Assembly: GCF_002531575.1 (NCBI RefSeq)
Contig: NZ_NWTI01000001.1
Span: 455,501-519,500 of the forward strand
Direction: 5' to 3'
Source of the DNA: Bradyrhizobium sp. Y36
GTDB taxonomy: Bacteria > Pseudomonadota > Alphaproteobacteria > Rhizobiales > Xanthobacteraceae
DNA length: 64,000 nucleotides
Both the position numbers and the translations under genes were made by a program. The notes under the pieces were generated by a model. That model was not told where the DNA came from and ran no database searches. It saw only the letters and a list, made by a program, of their open reading frames with translations. This document shows, in pieces, positions 45,243 through 55,558 of this stretch (position 1 is the first letter of the stretch; each line of letters starts with the position of its first letter).

Positions 45243-46052
45243 TCACTCCGCGACGCGAAGATACCGGATCAGCTTGCGGCCTGTGGGATCGCGCAGCGAG
45301 CGGTAGTAGTCGGCGCGGGCCGGGGCGTCGGTGTGGCGCACGAGGTCGGTCACCGGCGTGTAGCTCAGCATGCGCCCGCCGTCGGGCAGTGCCGTGCAGA
45401 CGAAACGCAGCACCTCGCCGGTGCGCAAGGCGATGGTGATCGGCGTGGCATCGCCGGTCCGCACCATCTCCATGCGCTGGGCGATGAAGATGCCGAGCTC
45501 GTCCTCGGGCAGCTCGAACGCGCCGGTGTCGCGGCAGTGATACATCAGCGCGATGAAGGGCGGCTTGCCGTCGGCGATTTCGTCCGGCACCGCGAAGTAA
45601 TCGCGGAACGCGCGGTTGATGAATTCGGCGCGTGTCTCGGCGTCGAGCAGCACGATGCCGATGTCGACCTGGTCGAGCGCCGCCGAGAGCCGCGCGGCGA
45701 GGGTGTGGCTGCGGCGCTCGGCCGCGAACGTGCCGAGCAACCGTTCGCGCATCAGGCCTGTGATGCCCGCGGTGAGCGCCGCAGTCACGGCCAGGAGGCC
45801 GAGCCGGATCAGATCCGCTGCGGCATAGGACACGCCGTGCCGGTTAAGGGACAGCAGCGCAGCGCCGGTCACGGCGGCAGCCGCGGTGATCATGGCCGAG
45901 CCGACACCCGACAGCGTGCCGGCGAGCGCCACGATGCAGATGAACAGCGGGGCAGGCGAGGGAAGGGCAATCACGCGTTCGAGCAGCATCGCCAGCAGCA
46001 GGGCCGCTGCCGTCAGCGCCGGACCGGAGATCGCACGCCATCCGAACCGCAT
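45243..46052 (-). CDS. Membrane-anchored PAS-domain protein
   Basis: A 269-residue protein from MRFGWRAISGPALTAAALLL, with ribosome site GGGAGGAGCGAGG; a longer upstream frame is not supported. Three or four N-terminal transmembrane helices (about 5-105) form a DUF4118-like sensor segment. A PAS domain follows (about 125-235): LDQVDIGIVLLDAETRAEFI, NRAFRDYFAVPDEI, RTGEVLRFVCTALPDGGRML. There is no kinase, GGDEF or methyltransferase domain after it, so this is a stand-alone sensor or a truncated kinase. The signal is unknown. Confidence 0.8.
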   Translation of the reverse strand: MRFGWRAISGPALTAAALLLAMLLERVIALPSPAPLFICIVALAGTLSGVGSAMITAAAAVTGAALLSLNRHGVSYAAADLIRLGLLAVTAALTAGITGLMRERLLGTFAAERRSHTLAARLSAALDQVDIGIVLLDAETRAEFINRAFRDYFAVPDEIADGKPPFIALMYHCRDTGAFELPEDELGIFIAQRMEMVRTGDATPITIALRTGEVLRFVCTALPDGGRMLSYTPVTDLVRHTDAPARADYYRSLRDPTGRKLIRYLRVAE

Positions 46053-46180
46053 GGGCCAGCCTCGCTCCTCCCGAACGAGATAAGGCCGCAACACTGGCCG
46101 ATCGTTGCGCAACTCCAATGCGTTTTCGCGCGCCGTGCTTAAGGCGCACTTGCGCACAAGCGTAAGGCTTTCGGATGATT

Positions 46181-46339
46181 TTAGCCCAGGTGCGCGTGCT
46201 TGAAGGACTGTTGCAGCGCAGGCGCATTCAGCGTCGACGTTCCCGGGCCCTTGCGGGTGCCGACGAGGATCAACAGTGACGCCGCGACCAGGATGGCCGC
46301 AGTCAGTGTGATTGCAACGACTACCACAGGTGATTTCAT
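46181..46339 (-). CDS. Small single-helix membrane protein (52 aa)
   Basis: Read on the minus strand: MKSPVVVVAITLTAAILVAA, then SLLILVGTRKGPGTSTLN and a short amphipathic tail ending HAHLG. The ribosome site GACAGGATG lies six bases upstream of the chosen ATG; an ATG two codons earlier is possible. One N-terminal transmembrane helix. Function unknown. Confidence 0.6.
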   Translation of the reverse strand: MKSPVVVVAITLTAAILVAASLLILVGTRKGPGTSTLNAPALQQSFKHAHLG

Positions 46340-46411
46340 CGACATCCTGTCGCGATCCGGCGGGCACGGGTCATGCGGCGCCTTGAAGGTCGGACCAGGA
46401 TGAAACGGGAA

Positions 46412-46588
46412 TCAGGCCGGCAGACCCATCGCCATGGTGGCCTTGGTCGACAACACCGTCAGGGTGACGATCAGGCAGAGCGAGAGCGCGGCGATCGCCA
46501 GTGAGGCCGCGACGGCGTTGGTGAGCCGGGAAGACGCGACGGTAGCGGGATGGCCCTGAAAGCCTGCCGTGCCGGACGCCCGTATCAT
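46412..46588 (-). CDS. Small single-helix membrane protein (58 aa)
   Basis: Read on the minus strand: MIRASGTAGFQGHPATVASS, then RLTNAVAASLAIAALSLCLI and VTLTVLSTKATMAMGLPA. One transmembrane helix at about residues 24-46. GAGGGATTTAGACC upstream is a good ribosome site. It lies 72 bases from the other small membrane-protein gene on the same strand, so the two may be one transcript. Confidence 0.6.
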   Translation of the reverse strand: MIRASGTAGFQGHPATVASSRLTNAVAASLAIAALSLCLIVTLTVLSTKATMAMGLPA

Positions 46589-46746
46589 GGTCTAAATCCC
46601 TCAACGCGCGAGCGAATCACCCGCGACTTTCCACAATTTCCCAGCTTCAACCGGCAACATTGCGGCGGCTATCGCGTTGAAGATGGCCGGATTGCGGCAA
46701 ATATTACCGTTATGCCCGCTATTCGCCCGAGCGGCGGGGTATGCCG

Positions 46747-47397
46747 TCAGGCGCCGGCGGCAATGCTGGCGGGGTCGTGGATGTCGGCCGGCCGCCAATC
46801 CATCGGCACGAAACCGGGCGCGGCTTCGACCCGCTTCAGCCAGTCGCGGATCGCCGGGAAGGTCTGCAGGTCGAAGTCGCAGCGGTCCGCCAGATGGGTG
46901 TAGCCGTACAGCGCGATGTCGGCGACCGTGAGCTGGCGCGCGGCGAAATAGGAATTGGTCTTGAGGTGGTTTTCCATCACCTGCAACGCGCCATAGCCGC
47001 GCTCCATCCAATCCTCCAGCGAATGGGTCTGCAGGTCGCGGCCGCCCTTGACCAGCGACAGCCAGAAATAGGCGGCGCCGATATTCGGCTCGAGCGCGTG
47101 CTGCTCGAAGAACATCCACTGCAGCGCCTCGGCGCGGTCGATGCGGTTCTCCGGCGCAAGCGGCGTGCCGACGGCGACGTACCAGAGGATGGCGTTGGAC
47201 TCGGCGAGATAACGGTCCTCGCCGACCTCGAGCAGCGGCACCTGTCCCGAAGGGTTCTTGGTCAGAAAATCCGGCGTGCGGCTCTCGCCGCGCAGAATGT
47301 CCACCTCCACCGCTTCGTAGGGCACGTTGAGCAGCGCCAGCGCAAGGCGAACCTTGTAGCTGTTGCCCGAGCGTTGCATCGAATAGAGCTTGTACAT
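46747..47397 (-). CDS. Glutathione S-transferase-family protein
   Basis: A 216-residue GST. The N-terminal domain opens MYKLYSMQRSGNSYKVRLAL, with the catalytic region SGNSYKVRLAL, cis-Pro in SGQVPLLEVGE and the glutathione contact YLAESNAILWYVAVGTPL. The helical C-terminal domain contains SYFAARQLTVADIALYGYTH with the N-capping box S/T-x-x-D. The sequence is of the beta/theta bacterial type. Cytoplasmic; substrate unknown. Confidence 0.92.
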   Translation of the reverse strand: MYKLYSMQRSGNSYKVRLALALLNVPYEAVEVDILRGESRTPDFLTKNPSGQVPLLEVGEDRYLAESNAILWYVAVGTPLAPENRIDRAEALQWMFFEQHALEPNIGAAYFWLSLVKGGRDLQTHSLEDWMERGYGALQVMENHLKTNSYFAARQLTVADIALYGYTHLADRCDFDLQTFPAIRDWLKRVEAAPGFVPMDWRPADIHDPASIAAGA

Positions 47398-49239
<1,842 letters not shown>

Positions 49240-49262
49240 GCGCGCAGCAACGATGTGACGTG

Positions 49263-49291
49263 AAAGGGCCCGCGAAACGCGGGCCCTTTTT
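49263..49291 (+). terminator. Intrinsic terminator after aspartate aminotransferase
   Basis: AAAGGGCCCGCG-AAA-CGCGGGCCCTTT followed by TTCTTT: a perfect 12-base stem and T-run, 24 bases after the stop codon. Confidence 0.95.
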
Positions 49292-49400
49292 CTTTCGCGT
49301 CTGCGCGATCTGGCGCGACCGGAGCGGTTGTGGCATAGACCATCGCGCAGCTTGCAGTGCGCGCTCTCTGCTCGCATCACATCATTGCCGGAGATAATTC

Positions 49401-49880
49401 ATGCGTCGTTCGTTCATCTTCGCCGGGCTCGCCGTCGCCAGCCTCGTTGCCTCCAGCGTCAGCGGCAGTGCGCAGCAGCGGATGGCGCGGGTCGGCGTGC
49501 TCGAATGCCGCGGCGGCGCCAGCGTCGGCTTCATCGTGGGATCGGTGACCCATCTCGGCTGCGTGCTGCGCGCCGACGGCCTGCCCGACGACCGCTACGT
49601 CGCGACGATCCGCAAAGTCGGCCTCGACATCGGCATCACCCAGGAGACGGCGCTGGCGTGGGGCGTGTTCGCGCCGGTCGATCGGCTCGGCCCGGGTGAC
49701 CTCTCCGGCAATTATGCCGGTGCGCAGGGCAGCGCCTCGGTCGGTATCGGCTTGGGCGGCAATGTGCTGGTCGGCGGCTCCAACAATTCGATCGCGCTCC
49801 AGCCGCTCAGCGTGCAGGGGCAGGTCGGCCTCAACGTCGCCGCCGGCCTCGAAAGCCTGGAACTCCGTCCGGGCCGTTGA
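49401..49880 (+). CDS. DUF992-family exported protein
   Basis: A 159-residue protein with signal peptide (MRRSFIFAGLAVASLVASSV to GSAQQ). The mature protein matches the DUF992 pattern: ARVGVLECRGGASVGFIVGS, LGCVLRADGLPDDRYVATIR, KVGLDIGITQETALAWGVFA and a glycine-rich end ASVGIGLGGNVLVGGSNNSI. Two cysteines may pair. Found widely in Rhizobiales in the periplasm; no function known. Confidence 0.85.
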   Translation: MRRSFIFAGLAVASLVASSVSGSAQQRMARVGVLECRGGASVGFIVGSVTHLGCVLRADGLPDDRYVATIRKVGLDIGITQETALAWGVFAPVDRLGPGDLSGNYAGAQGSASVGIGLGGNVLVGGSNNSIALQPLSVQGQVGLNVAAGLESLELRPGR

Positions 49881-50088
49881 GTGCCAGGGCGTGCTTTCAC
49901 CTCGCCCCGCTGGGGAGAGGTGAAACACGGCCGACGGACCGATCTGATCTCATCACGCATTATAAAACTTGATCGAAGTGACGACGCACCGCAGCGACGT
50001 TTGATGCTTGCCAAATCTCGGGGACGGGCAGACCATCCGCGTTTGCCGACCCAATCATGGGCCGAGCTCCACACCAAGGAGGCGGCGA

Positions 50089-52137
50089 ATGGGACAAGAC
50101 GTCAGAAGTCCCCGAGGTCCACGGTGCATCGCGCTGGTGGGCCCTTTCCAAAGCGGTAAAACCACACTTCTCGAAGCAATATTGGCACGAACGGGCGCAA
50201 TCCCGCGTGCCGGCAGCGTCGATGCCGGAACTTCCGTCGGCGACGCCACCCCCGAGGCCCGTCATCACAAGATGACCGTCGGGCTGACGGCCGCCACCAC
50301 GAGTTTCATGGGCGACAGCTACACCTTCCTCGATTGTCCCGGTTCCGTCGAATTCGCCCACGACATGCGCGCCGCGCTGCCCGCAGTCGATGCGGCGATC
50401 GTGGTCTGCGAGGCCGACGAGAAGAAGCTGCCGCAGTTGCAGATCATCCTGCGCGAGTTGGAGGAGCTGAAGATCCCGCGCTTCCTGTTTCTCAACAAGA
50501 TCGACCGCGCGAGCCAGCGCATCCGCGAGACGCTCGCGATGCTCCAGCCCGCCTCCCGCGTGCCGCTGGTCCTGCGCCAGATCCCGATCTGGAAGGACGA
50601 GCTGATCGAGGGCTTCGTCGATCTCGCGCTGGAACGCGCCTTCATCTATCGCGAGCACAAGGCCTCCGAGGTGGTCGCGCTCGAAGGCGGCGATCTCGAT
50701 CGCGAGAAGGAAGCCCGTTTCTCGATGCTGGAGAAGCTCGCCGATCACGACGATGCGCTGATGGAGCAATTGCTCGAGGACATTCAGCCGCCGCGCGATG
50801 CCGTGTTCGACGACCTCGCCCGCGAATTGCGCGAAGGGCTGATCTGCCCCGTTCTTCTCGGGGCGGCCGCGCGCGAAAACGGCGTGCTGCGTCTGATGAA
50901 GGCGCTGCGCCACGAGGCGCCGGGCATTGCCGAGACCGCAAAACGGCTCGGCGTGCCCGAGAGCAAGGACGCGCTCGGCTTCGTGTTCAAGACGCTGCAT
51001 TCGCAGCATGGCGGAAAGCTGTCGCTGACGCGTCTGCTCGCCGGCCATCTCGATGACGGTGCGACGTTGCAATCCGCCTCCGGCGGGGCAGGGCGTATCT
51101 CCGGCATCCTCGCCGTCAACGGGGCCTACGACACCAAGCGTGCCTCGGCCGAAGCCGGTGACACGGTGGCGCTCGCCAAGCTCGACGCCATCAAGACCGG
51201 TGACACGGTCTCGAACGGCAAGACCCCACCGGCCGCGCTCGCGGCGGCAGAACCCATGCCCCCGGTGCTCGCGATTTCCGTTGCGGCGACTGATCGCAAG
51301 GATGACGTGAAGCTCGGCCAGGCACTGACGCGGCTGCACGAGGAGGATCCCTCGCTCGTCATCGTGATGAACGCCCAGACCCACGACACCGTGCTGTGGG
51401 GGCAGGGCGAGATGCACTTGCGCGTCGCGAGCGAGCGGCTCCGCGACCGCTTCGGCGTCAAGATCACCTCGCATCCTCCCGCGATCGGCTACCAGGAGAC
51501 CGTCCGCAAGCCGATCGTTCAGCGTGGCCGCCACAAGAAGCAGTCGGGTGGGCATGGCCAGTTCGGCGACGTCGTGCTCGACATCAAGCCGCTGCCGCGC
51601 GGCGAGGGGTTCAAGTTCGCGGAGAAAGTCGTCGGTGGTGCTGTGCCGCGCAACTACATCGGAGCGGTGGAGGAAGGCGTCGTCGACGGGCTGGCGCGCG
51701 GTCCGCTGGGCTTCCCCGTCACCGATGTGCAGGTCACGCTGACCGACGGCTCCTATCACAGCGTCGATAGCTCCGATCTCGCCTTCCGTACCGCGGCGCG
51801 GATCGGGCTCAACGAAGGCCTGCCGCAATGCCAGCCGGTGCTGCTGGAGCCGATCCACGTGGTCGAGATCGTCTGCCCGACCGACGCGACCGCCAAGATC
51901 AACGCGATCCTGTCGGCGCGGCGTGGCCAGATCCTCGGCTTCGACACCCGCGAGGGCTGGAACGGCTGGGATTGCGTCCGCGCCATGATGCCGGAGGCCG
52001 AAATCGGCGAATTGATCGTCGAGCTGCGCTCGGCCACCGCCGGCGCCGGTAGCTTCACCCGAACGTTCGACCACATGGCCGAAGTCACGGGACGTGCCGC
52101 CGACCAGATCATCGCCGCACATCAGCACGCGGCGTGA
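50089..52137 (+). CDS. Elongation factor G-like GTPase (FusA paralogue)
   Basis: A 682-residue EF-G homologue with all domains in order: GTPase (about 12-290), domain II, III (RLHEEDPSLVIVMNAQTHDT), IV (PIVQRGRHKKQSGGHGQFGD) and V (LLEPIHVVEIVCPTDATAKI). It starts MGQDVRSPRGPRC with AAGGAGGCGG upstream. The G motifs are altered: G1 is GPFQSGKTT, G3 is DCPGSVEF (residues 82-89) where EF-G has DTPGHVDF, and the RGITI switch I is absent. G4 NKID is normal. It resembles the FusA2-like paralogues; a role in stress or ribosome rescue rather than bulk translocation is inferred. Confidence 0.9.
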   Translation: MGQDVRSPRGPRCIALVGPFQSGKTTLLEAILARTGAIPRAGSVDAGTSVGDATPEARHHKMTVGLTAATTSFMGDSYTFLDCPGSVEFAHDMRAALPAVDAAIVVCEADEKKLPQLQIILRELEELKIPRFLFLNKIDRASQRIRETLAMLQPASRVPLVLRQIPIWKDELIEGFVDLALERAFIYREHKASEVVALEGGDLDREKEARFSMLEKLADHDDALMEQLLEDIQPPRDAVFDDLARELREGLICPVLLGAAARENGVLRLMKALRHEAPGIAETAKRLGVPESKDALGFVFKTLHSQHGGKLSLTRLLAGHLDDGATLQSASGGAGRISGILAVNGAYDTKRASAEAGDTVALAKLDAIKTGDTVSNGKTPPAALAAAEPMPPVLAISVAATDRKDDVKLGQALTRLHEEDPSLVIVMNAQTHDTVLWGQGEMHLRVASERLRDRFGVKITSHPPAIGYQETVRKPIVQRGRHKKQSGGHGQFGDVVLDIKPLPRGEGFKFAEKVVGGAVPRNYIGAVEEGVVDGLARGPLGFPVTDVQVTLTDGSYHSVDSSDLAFRTAARIGLNEGLPQCQPVLLEPIHVVEIVCPTDATAKINAILSARRGQILGFDTREGWNGWDCVRAMMPEAEIGELIVELRSATAGAGSFTRTFDHMAEVTGRAADQIIAAHQHAA

Positions 52138-52165
52138 TCTGCTTCGCGCGGTAAGCGACTCACAA

Positions 52166-52215
52166 ACCCTCTCTCACCCTCTCCCCGCTCTTTGCGGGGG
52201 GAGGCAGTGGGAGAA
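52166..52215. repeat. Family E repeat, partial
   Basis: CCTCTCTCACCCTCTCCCCG, CTCTTTGCGGGGGGAGGCAG, TGGGAGAAGG. Shares the core CTCTCCCCGCTCTTTGCGGGG with R1 and R2 at 42460 and 42883. Confidence 0.7.
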
Positions 52216-52265
52216 GGCTGTCGCGTCGCGCGCGGCGCTCCGTTTAGGCCGAACTCTCTCCACCC

Positions 52266-52350
52266 GTCATTGCGAGCGCAGCGAAGCAATCCAGACTGTC
52301 TCTGCGGGGACAGCCTGGATTGCTTCGTCGCAAGAGCTCCTCGCAATGAC
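52266..52350. repeat. Palindromic intergenic repeat, family C
   Basis: GTCATTGCGAGCGCAGCGAA, GCAATCCAGACTGTC at the left; GACAGCCTGGATTGCTTCGT, CCTCGCAATGAC at the right. Complete copy between the EF-G-like and XRE genes. Confidence 0.88.
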
Positions 52351-52390
52351 GGAGGAGAAGGAGGGGCAGCTCCTTGCATTTGCCGCGCAG

Positions 52391-52438
52391 TGATGTATTT
52401 TACATCATTGTATATGTTCCAGATATCACTTATAAGTG
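52391..52438. promoter_or_regulatory. Two operator-like dyads upstream of the XRE regulator
   Basis: TGATGTA-TTT-TACATCA (52391-52407) and CACTTATAAGTG (52427-52438, a perfect 12-base palindrome) lie in the only AT-rich patch of this gap, 20 bases apart, just before the GTG start of the XRE gene. They are the natural candidates for autoregulatory operators and overlap the likely promoter. Confidence 0.6.
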
Positions 52439-52456
52439 CTGGTAAGTGAGGCTAAG

Positions 52457-52729
52457 GTGATCACGTCATTCCAGATGCGGGCGGCCCGCGCGCTGCTCGG
52501 CATTGACCAGAAAACCCTGGCCGAGCTCGCCGGCGTGTCATTGCCGACCATCCAGCGGATGGAGGCCTCGACCGGTAACGTGCGTGGTGTGGTCGAGACC
52601 CTGATCAAGGTGGTCGAGGCCTTCGACCGGGCCGGCGTCGAGCTGATCGGCGAGCAGGTCCGCAGCGACAGCGGCGGGCGTGGCGTTCGCTTGAAGGAGC
52701 CCGGGTCGCCACGCCGCGTCGGAGCATGA
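52457..52729 (+). CDS. XRE-family transcriptional regulator
   Basis: A 90-residue (GTG start at 52457, GAGG upstream) helix-turn-helix protein; an internal ATG at 52475 gives 84 residues. The XRE domain reads MRAARALLGIDQKTLAELAG, then VSLPTIQRMEASTGNVRGVV, with the recognition helix in LPTIQRME. The C-terminal 25 residues are polar and probably flexible. It sits 112 bases upstream of the SulP transporter on the same strand and next to two dyads, so it probably controls itself and perhaps the transporter. Confidence 0.85.
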   Translation: MITSFQMRAARALLGIDQKTLAELAGVSLPTIQRMEASTGNVRGVVETLIKVVEAFDRAGVELIGEQVRSDSGGRGVRLKEPGSPRRVGA

Positions 52730-52841
52730 TCGGACGTTGATCTTGCTCGGGATCAAGATGGGCTAGCGCATCGTCGCACCTCGGCAACACGGGACGCACG
52801 ATGCTTCGGAGCATCGTGAGGCAGGGGAGCACTTTGCTGAG

Positions 52842-54584
52842 ATGAGCATCACAACCGATCAGGCAAGCCGGCTGCACCGGCCGCGCCAGCCGACTTTTGC
52901 CGAACTGTATCTGCCAAAGCTCGTCACCGTCTGGCGTGAAGGGTATGGCGTCGCGGATTTCCGCGCCGACGTCTTCGCGGGCCTGACGGTTGCGATCGTG
53001 GCGCTGCCGCTATCGATGGCAATCGCGATCGCCTCGGGCGTCACGCCGGACCGCGGCCTGTACACCGCCGTCGTCGGCGGCTTCATCGCCTCCCTGCTCG
53101 GCGGCAGCCGGTTCCAGATCGGCGGGCCGGCCGGCGCATTCATCGTATTGGTCGCCGCGACGGCGGAGCGTCACGGCGTCGATGGCGTCATCCTCGCCAC
53201 CTTGATGGCGGGCCTGTTCCTGATCGCCGCGGGCCTGCTGCGGGTCGGCACCTACATCAAGTTCATTCCCTATCCGGTGACGGTCGGCTTCACCGCCGGC
53301 ATCGCCGTGATCATCTTCGCCAGCCAGCTCCGTGATCTCTCGGGCATCACGCTCTCCGGGAAAGAGCCCAGCGAGTTCGTGCCGAAGCTGCTCGCGCTCG
53401 CCGGCGGTCTGCACAGCATCAATCCATCCGCCGTCGCGGTCGCCATCGTCAGCGTCGCCATCATCGCGGCCTTGCGGATCTGGCGGCCCTCCTGGCCCGG
53501 GATCCTAATCGCGGTCGTGTTCGCGGCCATCGTCTGTGCGGTGTTCTCGCTGCCGGTCGAGACCATCGGCTCGCGCTTCGGCGGCATTCCGCGCGAGCTG
53601 CCTTCACCGGCGTTGCCGGCATTCTCGATCGCGAAGGCGACCGCCGTGCTGCCGGATGCGATCGCGTTCGCGCTGCTGGCCGCGATCGAATCGCTGCTGT
53701 CCGCAGTGGTCGCCGACGGCATGACCGGGCGCCGTCACCGTTCCAATTGCGAGCTGGTGGCGCAGGGCGCCGCCAATATCGGCTCGGCGCTGTTCGGCGG
53801 CATCTGCGTCACCGGCCTGATCGCGCGCACCGCGACCAACATCCGCGCCGGCGCCCGCGGGCCGCTGGCGGGCATGCTGCATTCGGTGTTCCTGTTGCTG
53901 TTCATGCTGATCGCGGCGCCGCTGGCAAGCTACATCCCGCTCGCCGCGCTCGCCTCGGTGCTGGTCGTGGTGGCCTGGACCATGGCGGAGAAGCACGAAT
54001 TCGCCACCCTGCTGCGCTCGTCCTGGGGCGATGCCGTCGTGCTGCTTGCGACCTTCCTGCTGACGATCTTCCGCGACCTGACCGAGGGCATCCTGGTCGG
54101 CTTCGCGCTCGGCGCGGTGCTGTTCATCCATCGCATGGCGGAGATGACGGGCATCGAGGAACGCTCGCCGCTGGTCGCGGCCGACCGTCCTGATGACGGC
54201 AATGGCGATCGCGTGCGCTACGATCCTGCCCTTGCGGTCGATCGCGACGTGCTGGTCTATCGCATCACCGGTGCATTCTTCTTCGGTGCCGCCTCCGCCA
54301 TCGGCAGTGTGCTCGACGAAGTCGCCGACAAGCGCAAGGCCTTCGTGGTCGATTTCGCCGCGGTGCCGTTCCTGGATTCGACGGCCGCCAACGTGCTCGG
54401 CCGCGTCGCCGCCAAGGCGCACCGCCAGGGCATCCGCCTGTTCATCACCGGAGCCTCGCCCGCGGTCCGCCGCGCGCTGCTCACCCATGGCGTAACGCCG
54501 CCGCGCGCGCGGTATCGCCAGAGCCTCGAGCGTGCCATTGCCGACATCAAGGGCGGCGTGGCCGAGGAAGTGGTCCCGAGCTGA
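52842..54584 (+). CDS. SulP-family anion transporter with STAS domain
   Basis: A 580-residue inner-membrane transporter. A 12-14-helix membrane domain (about 40-430) begins with VWREGYGVADFRADVFAGLT, VAIVALPLSMAIAIASGV, and contains GSRFQIGGPAGAFIVLV and IRAGARGPLAGMLHSVFLLL. The C-terminal STAS domain (about 460-565) has RDVLVYRITGAFFFGAASAI and FVVDFAAVPFLDSTAANVLG with the conserved Asp/Ser loop. Substrates of the family include sulfate, bicarbonate and other anions; none can be chosen from sequence. Confidence 0.93.
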   Translation: MSITTDQASRLHRPRQPTFAELYLPKLVTVWREGYGVADFRADVFAGLTVAIVALPLSMAIAIASGVTPDRGLYTAVVGGFIASLLGGSRFQIGGPAGAFIVLVAATAERHGVDGVILATLMAGLFLIAAGLLRVGTYIKFIPYPVTVGFTAGIAVIIFASQLRDLSGITLSGKEPSEFVPKLLALAGGLHSINPSAVAVAIVSVAIIAALRIWRPSWPGILIAVVFAAIVCAVFSLPVETIGSRFGGIPRELPSPALPAFSIAKATAVLPDAIAFALLAAIESLLSAVVADGMTGRRHRSNCELVAQGAANIGSALFGGICVTGLIARTATNIRAGARGPLAGMLHSVFLLLFMLIAAPLASYIPLAALASVLVVVAWTMAEKHEFATLLRSSWGDAVVLLATFLLTIFRDLTEGILVGFALGAVLFIHRMAEMTGIEERSPLVAADRPDDGNGDRVRYDPALAVDRDVLVYRITGAFFFGAASAIGSVLDEVADKRKAFVVDFAAVPFLDSTAANVLGRVAAKAHRQGIRLFITGASPAVRRALLTHGVTPPRARYRQSLERAIADIKGGVAEEVVPS

Positions 54585-54662
54585 CGCTGCGGCGCCCGCG
54601 CGCTTGACAGAGCGGGCGCGACGCGAAATGGATCGCCTCGGGAATACGCCCCCGAGGACAAG

Positions 54663-55502
54663 ATGACCGCGCCCAAAGCTCCTGCAGCCTGCCTGATCGG
54701 ATGGCCGGCCGCGCATTCGCGCTCGCCGCTGATCCATCATTACTGGTTGCGCACGCTCGGCATTGAAGGCGGCTACCTCATCGAGGCGGTGCCGCCCGAG
54801 GACTTGCGGGATTTCGTGCTGCGGCTGTCCTTGCGCGGCTTCGTCGGCGCCAACGTCACCATCCCGCACAAGGAAGGCGTGCTGGCGCTGTCAGCGCCCG
54901 ATGCCCGCGCCAGGGCCGTCGGTGCGGCCAACACGCTGTGGTTTGCCGACGGCGAGCTGTGCTCGACCAACACCGATGTCGAAGGTTTCATCAATAATCT
55001 CGATGCCAGCGCGCCTGGCTGGGACGCGGCCGACGAGGCGCTGGTGCTGGGCGCCGGCGGTTCCTCGCGTGCGGTCGTGTTCGGGCTGCTCGAACGCGGC
55101 ATCAAGCGCGTGCATCTCGCCAATCGCACCGTCGCGCGGGCCGAGACGCTGGCGAAGCAGTTCGGGCCGAACGTGCATCCCGTGACATGGGACGCGATCG
55201 ACGGTGTCCTGCCGCGCGCCAAGCTTCTCGTCAACACGACCTCGCTCGGCATGCACGGCCAGCCGTCGCTGGATGTCGACGTCGCGCGCCTGCCGCAGGC
55301 CGCGGTCGTTGCCGATCTCGTCTATGTTCCCCTGGTGACGCCGCTGCTCGCCTCCGCAAAGGCGCGCGGCCTCAAAACCGCCGACGGGCTCGGCATGCTG
55401 CTGCATCAGGCGGTGCGCGGCTTCGAGCTGTGGTTCGGACGGCGGCCGGAAGTCACGGCCGAGCTGCGCGCCCTGGTCGAGGCCGATCTCACAAAGACTT
55501 GA
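54663..55502 (+). CDS. aroE: Shikimate dehydrogenase
   Basis: A 279-residue NADP-dependent enzyme of the aromatic amino acid pathway, reducing 3-dehydroshikimate. Motifs: LIGWPAAHSRSPLIHHYWLR (substrate-site Ser residues), GANVTIPHKEGVLALS with catalytic Lys in IPHK, GAANTLWFADGELCSTNTDV, the Rossmann loop LVLGAGGSSRAVVFGL with NRT, and LGMLLHQAVRGFELWFG with conserved Gln. The length equals the usual 270-290. It is preceded by the SulP gene and followed by two exported paralogues of unknown function. Confidence 0.96.
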   Translation: MTAPKAPAACLIGWPAAHSRSPLIHHYWLRTLGIEGGYLIEAVPPEDLRDFVLRLSLRGFVGANVTIPHKEGVLALSAPDARARAVGAANTLWFADGELCSTNTDVEGFINNLDASAPGWDAADEALVLGAGGSSRAVVFGLLERGIKRVHLANRTVARAETLAKQFGPNVHPVTWDAIDGVLPRAKLLVNTTSLGMHGQPSLDVDVARLPQAAVVADLVYVPLVTPLLASAKARGLKTADGLGMLLHQAVRGFELWFGRRPEVTAELRALVEADLTKT

Positions 55503-55558
55503 GAGAATACCGCAGGTCTTCCGGAGTTCTCCATCCAAGGGGACAATCGGAGACCGTC

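Noticed and set aside
49960-52128. 722-codon minus-strand frame opposite the EF-G-like gene
   Set aside because: Shadow frame; the plus strand has clear GTPase motifs and a ribosome site.
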